Of a stretch of 64,000 bases of DNA, positions 1 to 7,506 are shown one piece after another. The stretch is from Sphaerisporangium fuscum (GTDB lineage: Bacteria > Actinomycetota > Actinomycetes > Streptosporangiales > Streptosporangiaceae). Numbering within the stretch: position 1 is the stretch's first letter; each line of letters starts with the position of its first letter. Both the position numbers and the translations under genes were made by a program. The stretch is taken from NCBI RefSeq assembly GCF_018531465.1, contig NZ_JAHDTF010000039.1, forward strand, positions 1-64,000. Reading direction: 5' to 3'. The notes under the pieces were generated by a model. The model searched no databases. It worked only from the letters and a program-made list of their open reading frames with translations, and was not told where the DNA came from.

Positions 1-1
1 G

Positions 2-1969
2 AAGTACGCCAACATCCGCACCGCCTCCCTCGCCGCCGCCGTCGAGCTCTACGGCGCCGGCAGCCCCGAATGCGCCGCCACCAAGGCCGCCTGGAGCGCC
101 GTGGCCGTCCCCGCCCAGTCGGGCGAGCCCTCCTGCACCGCGCCCGGTGACGACTACTCGATGTCGGTCAGCCCCACCAGCGGTACGGCGCAGCCCGGCC
201 AGCAGGTGTCGGCCACGATCACCACCCAGACCACCACGGGCAGCGGGCAGACGATCAACCTGGCGGCCTCGGGCCTGCCGTCCGGCGCCACGGCGAGCTT
301 CAACCCGTCCTCGGTGACCTCGGGCGCGTCCTCGACCATGACGATCAGCGTCGGCTCCTCGACGCCCACCGGGACGTACTCGGTCACGATCACCGGTACG
401 GGCGCCTCGGCGAACCACACCGCCGGCTACACCCTGACCGTGGGCGGCGGCGGCCCCGGCCCGTCCGACCCGCCGGACATCAGCCTGTCCAATATCAAGG
501 CGCACCTGGCGCAGCTGCAGTCGATCGCCACCGCCAACGGAGGCACCCGCAGGTCCAGCGGCTCCGGCTACACCGCCTCGGTCTCCTACATCGAAGGCAA
601 GCTGAAGGCGGCCGGCTACACCGTCGTCCGCCAGGCCTGCACCTCGGGCTGCTCGTCGGGCGCGGGACCGAACCTGATCGCCGACTGGCCCGGCGGCGAC
701 GCCAACCAGGTGTTCATGGCCGGCGCGCACCTGGACAGCGTCTCGGCCGGACCCGGCATCAACGACAACGGCTCGGGCTCGGCCACGCTGCTGGAGGTCG
801 CGCTCACCCTGGCATCCCAGAACCCGGCGATGGCCAAGCACGTCAGGTTCGGCTGGTGGACCGACGAGGAGCAGGGCCTGAACGGCTCGGACTTCTACGT
901 CAACTCGCTCAGTTCCACCGAGCGGAGCAAGATCAAGGTGTACCACAACTACGACATGGTGGGCTCGCCCAACGGCGGCTACTTCATCAACAACATCACC
1001 ACCACCGCCGCCGCGCAGCTGAAGGCGTTCTACGACCGGCTGAACCTCCAGCCCGAGGAGAACACCGAGGGCGCCAACCGGTCCGACGACGCCTCCTTCC
1101 GCAACGCCGGCATCGCCACCTCCGGGGTCGCGGCGGGCGCGAGCGCCACCAAGACCTCGGCCCAGGCCGCCAAGTGGGGCGGCACCGCCGGGCGCGCCTA
1201 CGACTCCTGCTACCACCAGTCGTGCGACACCAGCGGCAACATCAACGACACGATCCTGGACCGCGCGGGCGACGCCGCGGCCTACGCCCTGTGGAAGCTG
1301 GCCGTGGGCACCTCGTCCTCGCGCGACTTCTCGATCGCGGTGAGCCCGGCCTCCGGCACCGTCCAGCCCGGCCAGCCGGCGGCCACGACGGTCTCCACGG
1401 CCACCACCGCGGGCACCGCGCAGAAGGTGGACCTCACCGCGTCGGGCCTGCCGTCCGGCGCGACGGCGAGCTTCGCCCCCGCCTCGGTGACCTCCGGCGG
1501 CTCCTCGTCGCTGACGATCAGCACGACGCAGGCGACCCCTGCGGGCACCTACCCGGTCACCGTCACCGGCACGGGCGAGGCCGCCACGCACACCAGCGTG
1601 TTCACGCTGACCGTGCAGGGTGGCACAGGCCGCACCTTCCGCAACGACACCGACTACGCGATCGAGGACTACGGGGAGATCCAGAGCCCCATCGACTCCA
1701 CCGCGTCGGGCACGGCCACGACACCGGTCAAGGTGACGGTCACCAGCGACCACACCTGTGCGGAGGACCTGGACATCTGGATCAAGGCGCCCAACGGCCA
1801 GTGGTACCGGCTCCAGCCGTACGGCGGCACCTCCTGCTCGGTGTTCGGCACCCGCACCTTCTCCCTGCAGGTGAGCGGACTGCCGGCCACCGGCCGATGG
1901 GTCCTCGACATCGAGGACGTCTACGCCGGTGACGAAGGCACGCTGGACTGGTGGAGCGTCACCGTCTAG
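2..1969 (+). CDS. Secreted M4-M28 fusion metallopeptidase (5' end outside window)
   Basis: The frame is open to the left edge, so the start is missing; about 655 residues are visible. The first ~30 residues resemble the extreme C-terminus of thermolysin-like (M4) peptidases (YAN.RTASL...LYGAGSPE). Then come an Ig-like beta domain (~52-151), an M28 aminopeptidase domain of the Streptomyces griseus aminopeptidase type (~162-440), a second copy of the same Ig-like domain (~442-538) and a proprotein-convertase P-domain (~543-655). The M28 zinc and catalytic residues are visible in order: AHLDS (His), INDNGSG (Asp), TDEEQG (Glu-Glu), NYDMVG (Asp) and CYHQSCD (His). The likely role is extracellular protein and peptide degradation, an endopeptidase and an aminopeptidase on one chain. 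The M4 part is inferred from a short tail only; if it lacks the catalytic domain, this is simply an M28 enzyme with accessory domains. Confidence 0.82.
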   Translation, partial: KYANIRTASLAAAVELYGAGSPECAATKAAWSAVAVPAQSGEPSCTAPGDDYSMSVSPTSGTAQPGQQVSATITTQTTTGSGQTINLAASGLPSGATASFNPSSVTSGASSTMTISVGSSTPTGTYSVTITGTGASANHTAGYTLTVGGGGPGPSDPPDISLSNIKAHLAQLQSIATANGGTRRSSGSGYTASVSYIEGKLKAAGYTVVRQACTSGCSSGAGPNLIADWPGGDANQVFMAGAHLDSVSAGPGINDNGSGSATLLEVALTLASQNPAMAKHVRFGWWTDEEQGLNGSDFYVNSLSSTERSKIKVYHNYDMVGSPNGGYFINNITTTAAAQLKAFYDRLNLQPEENTEGANRSDDASFRNAGIATSGVAAGASATKTSAQAAKWGGTAGRAYDSCYHQSCDTSGNINDTILDRAGDAAAYALWKLAVGTSSSRDFSIAVSPASGTVQPGQPAATTVSTATTAGTAQKVDLTASGLPSGATASFAPASVTSGGSSSLTISTTQATPAGTYPVTVTGTGEAATHTSVFTLTVQGGTGRTFRNDTDYAIEDYGEIQSPIDSTASGTATTPVKVTVTSDHTCAEDLDIWIKAPNGQWYRLQPYGGTSCSVFGTRTFSLQVSGLPATGRWVLDIEDVYAGDEGTLDWWSVTV

Positions 1970-1986
1970 CCCCGCCCCAGGGAACC

Positions 1987-2018
1987 GTTCACCCGGCGGC
2001 TCCGGCCGCCGGGTGAAC
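1987..2018 (+). terminator. Intrinsic terminator hairpin after the M28 peptidase
   Basis: A perfect 14-bp inverted repeat, GTTCACCCGGCGGC paired with its complement around a TCCG loop, begins 17 nt after the stop codon. There is no T-run, which is usual for actinomycete terminators. Confidence 0.8.
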
Positions 2019-2117
2019 CGCGTGCCGGGCGGGCGCGTATCGGTCTAGGTGACGAGCCCTACGCCTTTCCGCCCGGCCACTGCGACGACGACGGACTCCG
2101 GCGGCCGCCGGAGTGGT

Positions 2118-2870
2118 GTGATCCGGAAGGCCGCCCTGGTGGGCGCCGCCTTCTGCCTCGCCCAGGTGCCGCTGCTGTACCGGGTGGACGGCCCGGCCGC
2201 CGCGCACGGGGCCCTCGTCTCCCCCGTCAGCAGGGCGGCGGCCTGCGGGCCCGAGGGCGGGAAGGCCGCCACGTCCAAGGCGTGCGCGGCGGCCGTCGCC
2301 AAGAGCGCGCCGGGTGCGCTGCGGAGCTGGGACGAGCTGAGGGTGCCCGGGGTGGCGGGGCGGGACCGGGAGGTGATCCCCGACGGCAAGTTGTGCAGCG
2401 GCGGGCTCGCGCGGTTCGCGGGCCTCGACCTGCCGCGCCGCGACTGGCCGGCGACGACGCTGCGCTCGGGGGCGGCGTACACCTTCAGGTACCGCGCGAC
2501 CATCCCGCACACGGGCACGTTCCGCATGTACGTCACGAAGGACGGCTACGACCCGGCGCGGCCGCTGACCTGGTCGGCGCTGGAGAAGAAGCCGTTCCTC
2601 CAGGTCACCGACCCGAAGCTCACCGCCGGGTCGTACACCATGAAGGGCCGGCTGCCGTCCGGCAAGACGGGCCGGCACCTGATCTACACGATCTGGCGGA
2701 ACTCCAGCACCCCCGACACCTACTACTCCTGCTCGGACGTCGTCTTCACCGCCGAGAGATCCGCGGCGGCCGTTGCCCTTGTGGGGAACTCTTCGATGCC
2801 GAGTACCAGCAGCAGTTCCAGCCGCTCGCGGGTCTCGGCGTCCGCCGGGGTGAGCACCAGCAGTTGCTGA
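2118..2870 (+). CDS. AA10 lytic polysaccharide monooxygenase with a replaced C-terminal tail
   Basis: A copper enzyme that oxidatively cleaves chitin or cellulose outside the cell. From the GTG at 2118 (GGAG at 2110-2113) the 250-residue protein has a short Arg-Lys n-region, a hydrophobic stretch and PAAAHGALVSPVSR. Signal-peptide cleavage would expose His30, the first histidine-brace ligand; His131 (ATIPHTGTF) is the second and Phe210 (SCSDVVF) the axial residue. A longer GTG start at 2049 would put 23 polar residues before the signal peptide and has no evident ribosome site. AA10 proteins usually end soon after the CSDVVF motif; here 40 more Ser/Ala-rich residues follow. They are the antisense translation of the regulator remnant on the other strand, so the native stop seems to have been lost at a junction near 2750. 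The catalytic domain looks complete. Confidence 0.85.
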   Translation: MIRKAALVGAAFCLAQVPLLYRVDGPAAAHGALVSPVSRAAACGPEGGKAATSKACAAAVAKSAPGALRSWDELRVPGVAGRDREVIPDGKLCSGGLARFAGLDLPRRDWPATTLRSGAAYTFRYRATIPHTGTFRMYVTKDGYDPARPLTWSALEKKPFLQVTDPKLTAGSYTMKGRLPSGKTGRHLIYTIWRNSSTPDTYYSCSDVVFTAERSAAAVALVGNSSMPSTSSSSSRSRVSASAGVSTSSC

Positions 2871-3271
2871 CCCTGGTCGGGGGTGACCAGGGTCTCGCAG
2901 TCCATCAGCAGGCGACCCACCCGCGGGTGCAGCATGGTCTTGTGGTCGGCGCGCCGGACCGCCACCTCGTGTTCCGCCCAGAGCCGCCGGAAATCGACGC
3001 TCGCGGCCTGCAGACGGTCGACGAGTCCCGTGACCGTGGGATCGCCGGACCGGCGGCCGACGGCGGCCCGCAGGTCGGCCACGAGCTGACGGGCCTGATG
3101 CTCCTGCTCCTCGGGCGGGCGAACGGCACGCGCGGAGGGCTCGGTGAACCAGCGGTATACGGGGTAGCGCCGGTCGCCGGAGAAGCCGGTGTGGTCGCCC
3201 GTCAGCAGGACGGCCGCGCGATTCTGGGCGAGGACCGGGCGCGGCCCGCGGCGACCGGTACCCGTCCGCGT
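2723..3271 (-). pseudogene. Remnant of an MmyB-type XRE regulator (ligand-binding domain only)
   Basis: On the minus strand a frame running from just inside a TGA at 3272-3274 encodes the typical C-terminal ligand-binding half of MmyB-like helix-turn-helix regulators. It includes VLAQNRAAVLLTGDHTGF, YPVYRWFTEPSAR, FRRLWAEHEVAVRR and the MLHPRVG...LLVLTP region. The N-terminal HTH is absent: only 77 bp separate the remnant from the next gene. No good start exists upstream of a GTG at 3082. The last nine residues are antisense of the LPMO gene (CSDVVF region), so this end also lacks its own stop. Truncation at both ends marks it as a broken gene, probably left by a deletion that joined it tail-to-tail with the LPMO. 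Confidence 0.72.
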
Positions 3272-3312
3272 TCATGTCCAACCTCGGCGCGGGCGACTGA
3301 GCCAGGCTCTCT

Positions 3313-3342
3313 GGCGGGGCCCACTCCGGAGCGGGCCCCGCC
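3313..3342 (-). terminator. Terminator of the erythromycin-esterase gene
   Basis: GGCGGGGCCC and GGGCCCCGCC form a perfect 10-bp stem with a 10-nt loop, starting 7 bp beyond the minus-strand stop at 3349. Confidence 0.65.
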
Positions 3343-3348
3343 GGGAAG

Positions 3349-4617
3349 TCAACCATGCGCGGCCGTCTCCTTGATGAAGACGATGCCGTCCGCCTCGCTC
3401 AGCTCGGCGGGGTCCAGCGGGAAGTAGCCGTGGTCGGAGAAACCATCGGTTCGCGGGACGAGACGGGTGCCGTCGAGGGCGGCGGCCAGGCGACGGGTGT
3501 CGAGGAGGTGGCGGTCCGCCGGGAGGGCGGACAGGACTCCTTCGAGGGTGTCCGCGGCGGGAACGCCGAGCCCCCGGTGCGGCGCGGAGCCCAGGGCCGA
3601 GGCCAGGAAGGCGTACCCGTCGCCCAGCCGGGCACCGGCGATCGCTCCCGCGCTCCACCACGTCAGGACCCGGCCCTCCAGCGGCCCCCACCCCGGCGGC
3701 AGCCGCCAGCGGCTCTCGTTCCGCTGCAGGTGGCGGTTGTGGGCGAACAGCAGCGTCGGGCCGCGCCGTTCCTCGCTCTCCACGATCGCCTCGAGGTTCT
3801 CGCCCATCATGGCGTCGCGCAGCGCCATCAGCCGTCCCAGGCGGGCCGGGGACGGATCGGCCATCGCGACGTGGTAGCGGAGCAGGCCCGCGGCGGTACG
3901 GCCGTGCAGCCGCGCGCGCCACCACTCGTCCCGTGAGGTCGCGGCGGCCAGGCGCGGGGACTGCGACACGAGCAGGGTCAGCAGGTCGTCCGTGATCAGG
4001 CGGAGCTCGCCCACGTCAGGGGAGGAACCGGCCGACCGGGAGGGGTCCGTGGTCGCCCGGGGGTCGGTCCACCGTTCGTCGGCGCCGGCCAGGCGGTCGA
4101 TCGTCGCGGCGTCGCACGGCATCAGGGCCGCGTCCAGGTGGGCGGCGAGGTAGTCGTGCAGGGCGGTGAGCGCGCCGCGGGGGCCGCTCGCGCCGGTCAT
4201 CTCGATCGGGGCGTCGAACCCGAAGAAGCGGAGCCGGCCGGCGGCGGGGTGGTCCCGGTTGTACTCCCTCATCCAGCGGACCAGCTCGCGGTTCGCCTCC
4301 GACTCCCTCATCCCGTGGCTGAAGCCGCGCCACATCACCTCGTCGAGCGACCCGGCGCCTCCCGCCACGTACTCGTCGACGACCAGCCCGGCCAGGCAGT
4401 CGCTCTCGATCGCGATCGACCGGTACCCCTCGTGTTCCACCAGCTGCCGGAACAGCTGGTTGCGCACCTCGGGGAACGCCTCCTCGCCGTGCGCGGGCTC
4501 TCCGAGGGCGAGGAGACGGGGCCGTACGGGGAGCGACCGCAGGAACTCCGAGACCACGGAGGCCGCGTGGTCGTCGAGGGCCCACCCGGCGTCGTGGGCG
4601 GAAAGGCCGGCAGTCAT
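3349..4617 (-). CDS. Erythromycin esterase family protein
   Basis: A 422-residue cytoplasmic hydrolase of the erythromycin esterase (Ere/PF05139) superfamily. Characterised members open the macrolactone of macrolides; many actinomycete homologues have no known substrate. The conserved metal/general-base positions are present: LGEPAHGEEAF (His43), IAIESD (Glu71) and FAHNRHLQR (His293/His296). The ATG at 4617 follows GAGGTGGGCC, a good ribosome site. It is divergent from a tandem-HTH MerR regulator 123 bp away, with a dyad between them, which suggests the regulator controls it. Macrolide resistance is plausible but not shown by sequence alone. Confidence 0.88.
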   Translation of the reverse strand: MTAGLSAHDAGWALDDHAASVVSEFLRSLPVRPRLLALGEPAHGEEAFPEVRNQLFRQLVEHEGYRSIAIESDCLAGLVVDEYVAGGAGSLDEVMWRGFSHGMRESEANRELVRWMREYNRDHPAAGRLRFFGFDAPIEMTGASGPRGALTALHDYLAAHLDAALMPCDAATIDRLAGADERWTDPRATTDPSRSAGSSPDVGELRLITDDLLTLLVSQSPRLAAATSRDEWWRARLHGRTAAGLLRYHVAMADPSPARLGRLMALRDAMMGENLEAIVESEERRGPTLLFAHNRHLQRNESRWRLPPGWGPLEGRVLTWWSAGAIAGARLGDGYAFLASALGSAPHRGLGVPAADTLEGVLSALPADRHLLDTRRLAAALDGTRLVPRTDGFSDHGYFPLDPAELSEADGIVFIKETAAHG

Positions 4618-4667
4618 GGCCCACCTCGTTCCGATTCGATGCGTCCAGGAATGGCTTCTACCGTATC

Positions 4668-4693
4668 GTTGAACCTTCTGTATAAACTTCGAC
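4668..4693. promoter_or_regulatory. Dyad in the Ere/MerR divergent promoter, probable MerR operator
   Basis: The 26-bp stretch starts GTTGAACCTT and ends AAACTTCGAC, giving outer arms GTYGAA/TTCRAC around an A/T-rich centre containing TATAAA. MerR-type activators bind dyads lying between -35 and -10. Position midway between the two start codons fits a shared operator; assignment is inference. Confidence 0.4.
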
Positions 4694-4740
4694 TGCTTCT
4701 CTCGGCCTCCGTGGCACGAAAGCTTCAACAGGAGGAGAGC

Positions 4741-5562
4741 GTGACCCGTGAGCGGCTGCGGCCGGTCGACCTGGCGCGGGCGCAGGGGCTGTCCACGCAG
4801 GCGGTGCGGAACTACGAAGAGGCCGGGATCCTCCCGCCGTCCGACCGCACCCCGTACGGGTACCGCGTCTACACGCCTCTGCACGCCCTGGCCCTGCGCG
4901 CTTTCACCGCGCTCGTGCCGGCGCACGGCCACCAGACCGCGACGGCGATCATGTGCGCGGTCAACAGGGACGCCGTCGAGGACGCCCTGACGCTGGTCGA
5001 CGAGAGCCACGCCCAGCTCCTGGAGGACCGGCAGACGCTCTCGGCCGTCGAGAAGGCCCTCGGTGACCTGGCACCGCCCGCCGCGCCGGAGGCGCCGCCC
5101 GGCGCCGGGGTGACGTTCGTCGGACCGCTGGCCCGGCACCTGGGCATCCGGCCCGCCACCCTCCGCAAATGGGAACAGGCCGGTCTGGTCCGCCCCCGGC
5201 GCGACCCCGCGACGGGGTACCGGGTCTACACGCCGGACGACGTGCGGGACGCCCGGCTGGCCCACCAGCTCAGGCGCGGCGGATATCTGCTGAGCCAGAT
5301 CGCCGCGCTCCTGGAGCGGGTGCGGGCGGCCGGAGGGGTCGAACCGCTGGAGGCCACTTTGAGCGAGTGGCGCGGACGCCTCACCGCCCGCGGCCTCGCG
5401 ATGCTGACCGGCGCCGCCCACCTCGACGCCTACCTGACGGCCCGCGCGTCACGCCGGGCGGGCCTGTCGTGCCCGGTCGAGGAGGATGAAGGGCACGGCG
5501 GCCGCGGCGAGGGCGGCCCCGATCAGGCAGACCGAGGTCAGGGCGGCCCCTTGCGTGAGTGA
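4741..5562 (+). CDS. Tandem-HTH MerR-family regulator (TioE-like)
   Basis: A 273-residue regulator with two separate MerR winged HTH motifs. The first is near residues 5-45 (LSTQAVRNYEEAGILPPSDR...YGYRVYT); the second is near 125-170 (LGIRPATLRKWEQAGLVRPR...GYRVYT). TioE-like proteins with this layout respond to drugs and DNA-damaging agents. AGGAGGAG at 4730-4737 sets the GTG start. The last ~38 codons (5449-5562) overlap the 3' end of the convergent MFS gene. That tail is Gly/Glu/Asp-rich with no family resemblance, so the functional protein probably ends near LDAYLTAR and the rest is read-through past a lost stop. Confidence 0.85.
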   Translation: MTRERLRPVDLARAQGLSTQAVRNYEEAGILPPSDRTPYGYRVYTPLHALALRAFTALVPAHGHQTATAIMCAVNRDAVEDALTLVDESHAQLLEDRQTLSAVEKALGDLAPPAAPEAPPGAGVTFVGPLARHLGIRPATLRKWEQAGLVRPRRDPATGYRVYTPDDVRDARLAHQLRRGGYLLSQIAALLERVRAAGGVEPLEATLSEWRGRLTARGLAMLTGAAHLDAYLTARASRRAGLSCPVEEDEGHGGRGEGGPDQADRGQGGPLRE

Positions 5563-6654
5563 GGCGGCCGCCACGACGGGGGTGACGCTGATGCCCAGTT
5601 GGAACGCCGACACGGTGGTGGCGCCGGCGAGGGTCGGCGCGTCGGCCGCGATGGCGAAGACGCGCCCGTAGAGGGCGGGGTTCAGCACGAACGCGGCCAC
5701 ACCGATCAGGAAGACCGTGGGCACGACCGCCCAGACCTGCCGGATCGCGACGGCCAGCACGACCGAAAGGATCACGATCGCCGACGCGCCGGTGAGCAGT
5801 GCGAGATGAGGGCGCCGGTCGGAGACGCGGCCGCCGATGGACAGGCCGGCGAAGGCGCCGGCCCCGAAGAGCGCGAGGATCGCCGGGATCCAGACGTCGG
5901 GGACGGCGGTGACGCCGGCGAGCATGGCCGCCAGATAGTTGAACGTGATCATGTACGCCGCGGTGGTCAGGATCGTGATCGCGTAGATGCCCCAGAGCAT
6001 CGGTCTCCGCATCGTCGCGAGCTCCCGGGCGACACTCGGCTGAGGGGGCCGGCCGCCGTCCGAGCCTGCGGCGGGGAGGCCGAGGAGGCACCCGACGCCC
6101 CCGGCGACGGTCAGGACCACAACGGCCCAGAAGCCGCCGCGCCACTGGGTGAAGTGGCTGAGCAGCGTGCCCGCGGGGCCGCCGGCGACCATCGCCACAC
6201 TGAGCCCGCTGACCACGACGCCGGAGGCGCGGGCGTTCCGGTCCGGCGTCACCAGGCTGATCGCGGTCACCGACGCGACGGCGAAGAAGCCCGCGTAGGC
6301 GATGCCGGAGACCACTCTCGTCAGCAGCAGGACCTGGTAGTCGCCCAGCAGCCCGGCGACGACGCCGGCCGCGAAGAGGCCCTGGGTCGCCACCAGCGCG
6401 GTGCGGCGGGGCCAGCGCAGGCTGAGCACGGCGAACGGCGGCCCGCCGATCACGACCCCCAGCGCGAAAGCGGTGATCAGGAACCCGGCCGAGGAGAGCG
6501 TGACGTCCAGATCGGCGGCCACCGCCGGCAGTACGCCGGCCAGCAGGAACTCCGCGCTTCCCATCGCGAACAGGCTGAAGCCGAGCAGGTACACCCCCGC
6601 GGGCAACCGGCCGGAGGACGTGACGCGGGACGTCTCCACGGTGGTGCCGGCCAT
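5449..6654 (-). CDS. MFS drug-efflux transporter (Cmx/AraJ-like)
   Basis: A 401-residue, 12-TM major facilitator. The N-terminus (LLGFSLFAMGSAEFLLAGVL) carries the G-x-x-EF motif of the DHA1 chloramphenicol/arabinose-efflux branch, and RWPRRTAL forms the loop 2-3 motif A region. It probably exports small hydrophobic drugs by proton antiport. Its ATG shares one base with the stop of the 51-residue ORF upstream (TGATG), which implies translational coupling. A divergent XRE-cupin regulator lies upstream, and the 3' end overlaps the convergent MerR gene by 114 bp. The substrate cannot be read from sequence. Confidence 0.88.
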   Translation of the reverse strand: MAGTTVETSRVTSSGRLPAGVYLLGFSLFAMGSAEFLLAGVLPAVAADLDVTLSSAGFLITAFALGVVIGGPPFAVLSLRWPRRTALVATQGLFAAGVVAGLLGDYQVLLLTRVVSGIAYAGFFAVASVTAISLVTPDRNARASGVVVSGLSVAMVAGGPAGTLLSHFTQWRGGFWAVVVLTVAGGVGCLLGLPAAGSDGGRPPQPSVARELATMRRPMLWGIYAITILTTAAYMITFNYLAAMLAGVTAVPDVWIPAILALFGAGAFAGLSIGGRVSDRRPHLALLTGASAIVILSVVLAVAIRQVWAVVPTVFLIGVAAFVLNPALYGRVFAIAADAPTLAGATTVSAFQLGISVTPVVAAASLTQGAALTSVCLIGAALAAAAVPFILLDRARQARPA

Positions 6655-6809
6655 CAGATCGCACCCCCGGCGTCGAGCCCGTCACGCGAGACGGCGGCGG
6701 ACCTGAGCACGGCCCCCGCCGGCGGACCGGCGGCCCCACCGCCGATGATGCTCGCTTCCCACAGCACCTCTGACATCGATCCGCTCGCCGGATCCGTTGT
6801 CGCGTCCAT
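6654..6809 (-). CDS. Small 51-residue ORF coupled to the MFS pump
   Basis: The ATG at 6809 is preceded by GGAGGTGATCCGA, a nearly perfect match to the 16S anti-Shine-Dalgarno, the best ribosome site in this region. The ORF ends TGATG, sharing an A with the MFS start. The peptide begins MDATTDPASGSMSEVLWEAS, has a Gly/Ala/Pro-rich middle (IIGGGAAGPPAGAVL) and ends GLDAGGAI; it has no signal peptide, no clear TM segment and no cysteines. I do not recognise it. It may be a leader ORF controlling pump translation, a small pump partner, or a peptide exported by the pump; the first is simplest. Confidence 0.55.
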   Translation of the reverse strand: MDATTDPASGSMSEVLWEASIIGGGAAGPPAGAVLRSAAVSRDGLDAGGAI

Positions 6810-6900
6810 TCGGATCACCTCCACCGAGAGGATGCGGAGACGTGCCCGTAATCGACAAACCCCGTTGCCGTTTCCGGGACACACTGGTTGACTGCGTCCC

Positions 6901-7479
6901 ATGGACGGGCAACCGAGCGTCAGTGCCGTGCTAGAACAGATCGCCCCCCGGCTGCGGCGCGCCCGCGAGAAGAAGGGCGTCAGCCTGGCCGACCTCGCGC
7001 GGGCCACCGGCATCTCGACCAGCACGCTGTCCCGGCTGGAATCGGCCCAGCGCAAGCCGAGCCTCGAACTGCTCCTGCCGATCACCGCGGCGCTGGGCAT
7101 CCCCCTCGACGAGATCGTCGCCGCACCCCGGATACTCGACCCGCGCGTGCCGCAGCAGCCCACCGGAAGGGACGGCCGGGTGCTGATCCCGTTGTCCCGG
7201 CAGCAGGGGGAACCGCGCGCGTACAAGATGACCATCCCGGCGCACGACGAACAACCCCACCTGCGGACCCACACGGGCTACGAATGGCTCTACGTGCTGC
7301 GCGGCCGGCTCCGCGTGAGGCTGGGTGACCACGACTTCGTCATGGGAGCCGGGGAGGCGGCCGAGTTCGACTGCCAGATCCCGCACTGGTTCGGCTCCGC
7401 CGGGCGCGGCAGCGTCGAAGTGCTCAGCCTCTTCGGAAAGCAGGGCGAACGCATCCACCTGCGCACTCGGCGGCGCTGA
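6901..7479 (+). CDS. XRE-family regulator with C-terminal cupin domain
   Basis: A 192-residue protein with an HTH_3 domain (~12-66: RLRRAREKKGVSLADLARATGISTSTLSRLE in two parts) followed by a cupin_2 barrel (~110-180). The cupin metal-like positions include HLRTHTGYEW, VLRGRL and the final IPHWFG. Proteins of this design sense small molecules or polyamines and repress nearby catabolic or efflux genes. It is divergent from the small ORF/MFS pair (91-bp gap), the probable target. No Shine-Dalgarno is obvious before the ATG. Confidence 0.88.
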   Translation: MDGQPSVSAVLEQIAPRLRRAREKKGVSLADLARATGISTSTLSRLESAQRKPSLELLLPITAALGIPLDEIVAAPRILDPRVPQQPTGRDGRVLIPLSRQQGEPRAYKMTIPAHDEQPHLRTHTGYEWLYVLRGRLRVRLGDHDFVMGAGEAAEFDCQIPHWFGSAGRGSVEVLSLFGKQGERIHLRTRRR

Positions 7480-7506
7480 CCGGGAGCGCGTGCCTCGCGG
7501 GCCTCC

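Noticed and set aside
6654..6809. Calling the small ORF a RiPP precursor
   Set aside because: No modifying enzyme is nearby and there is no Cys/Ser/Thr-rich core or known leader motif.
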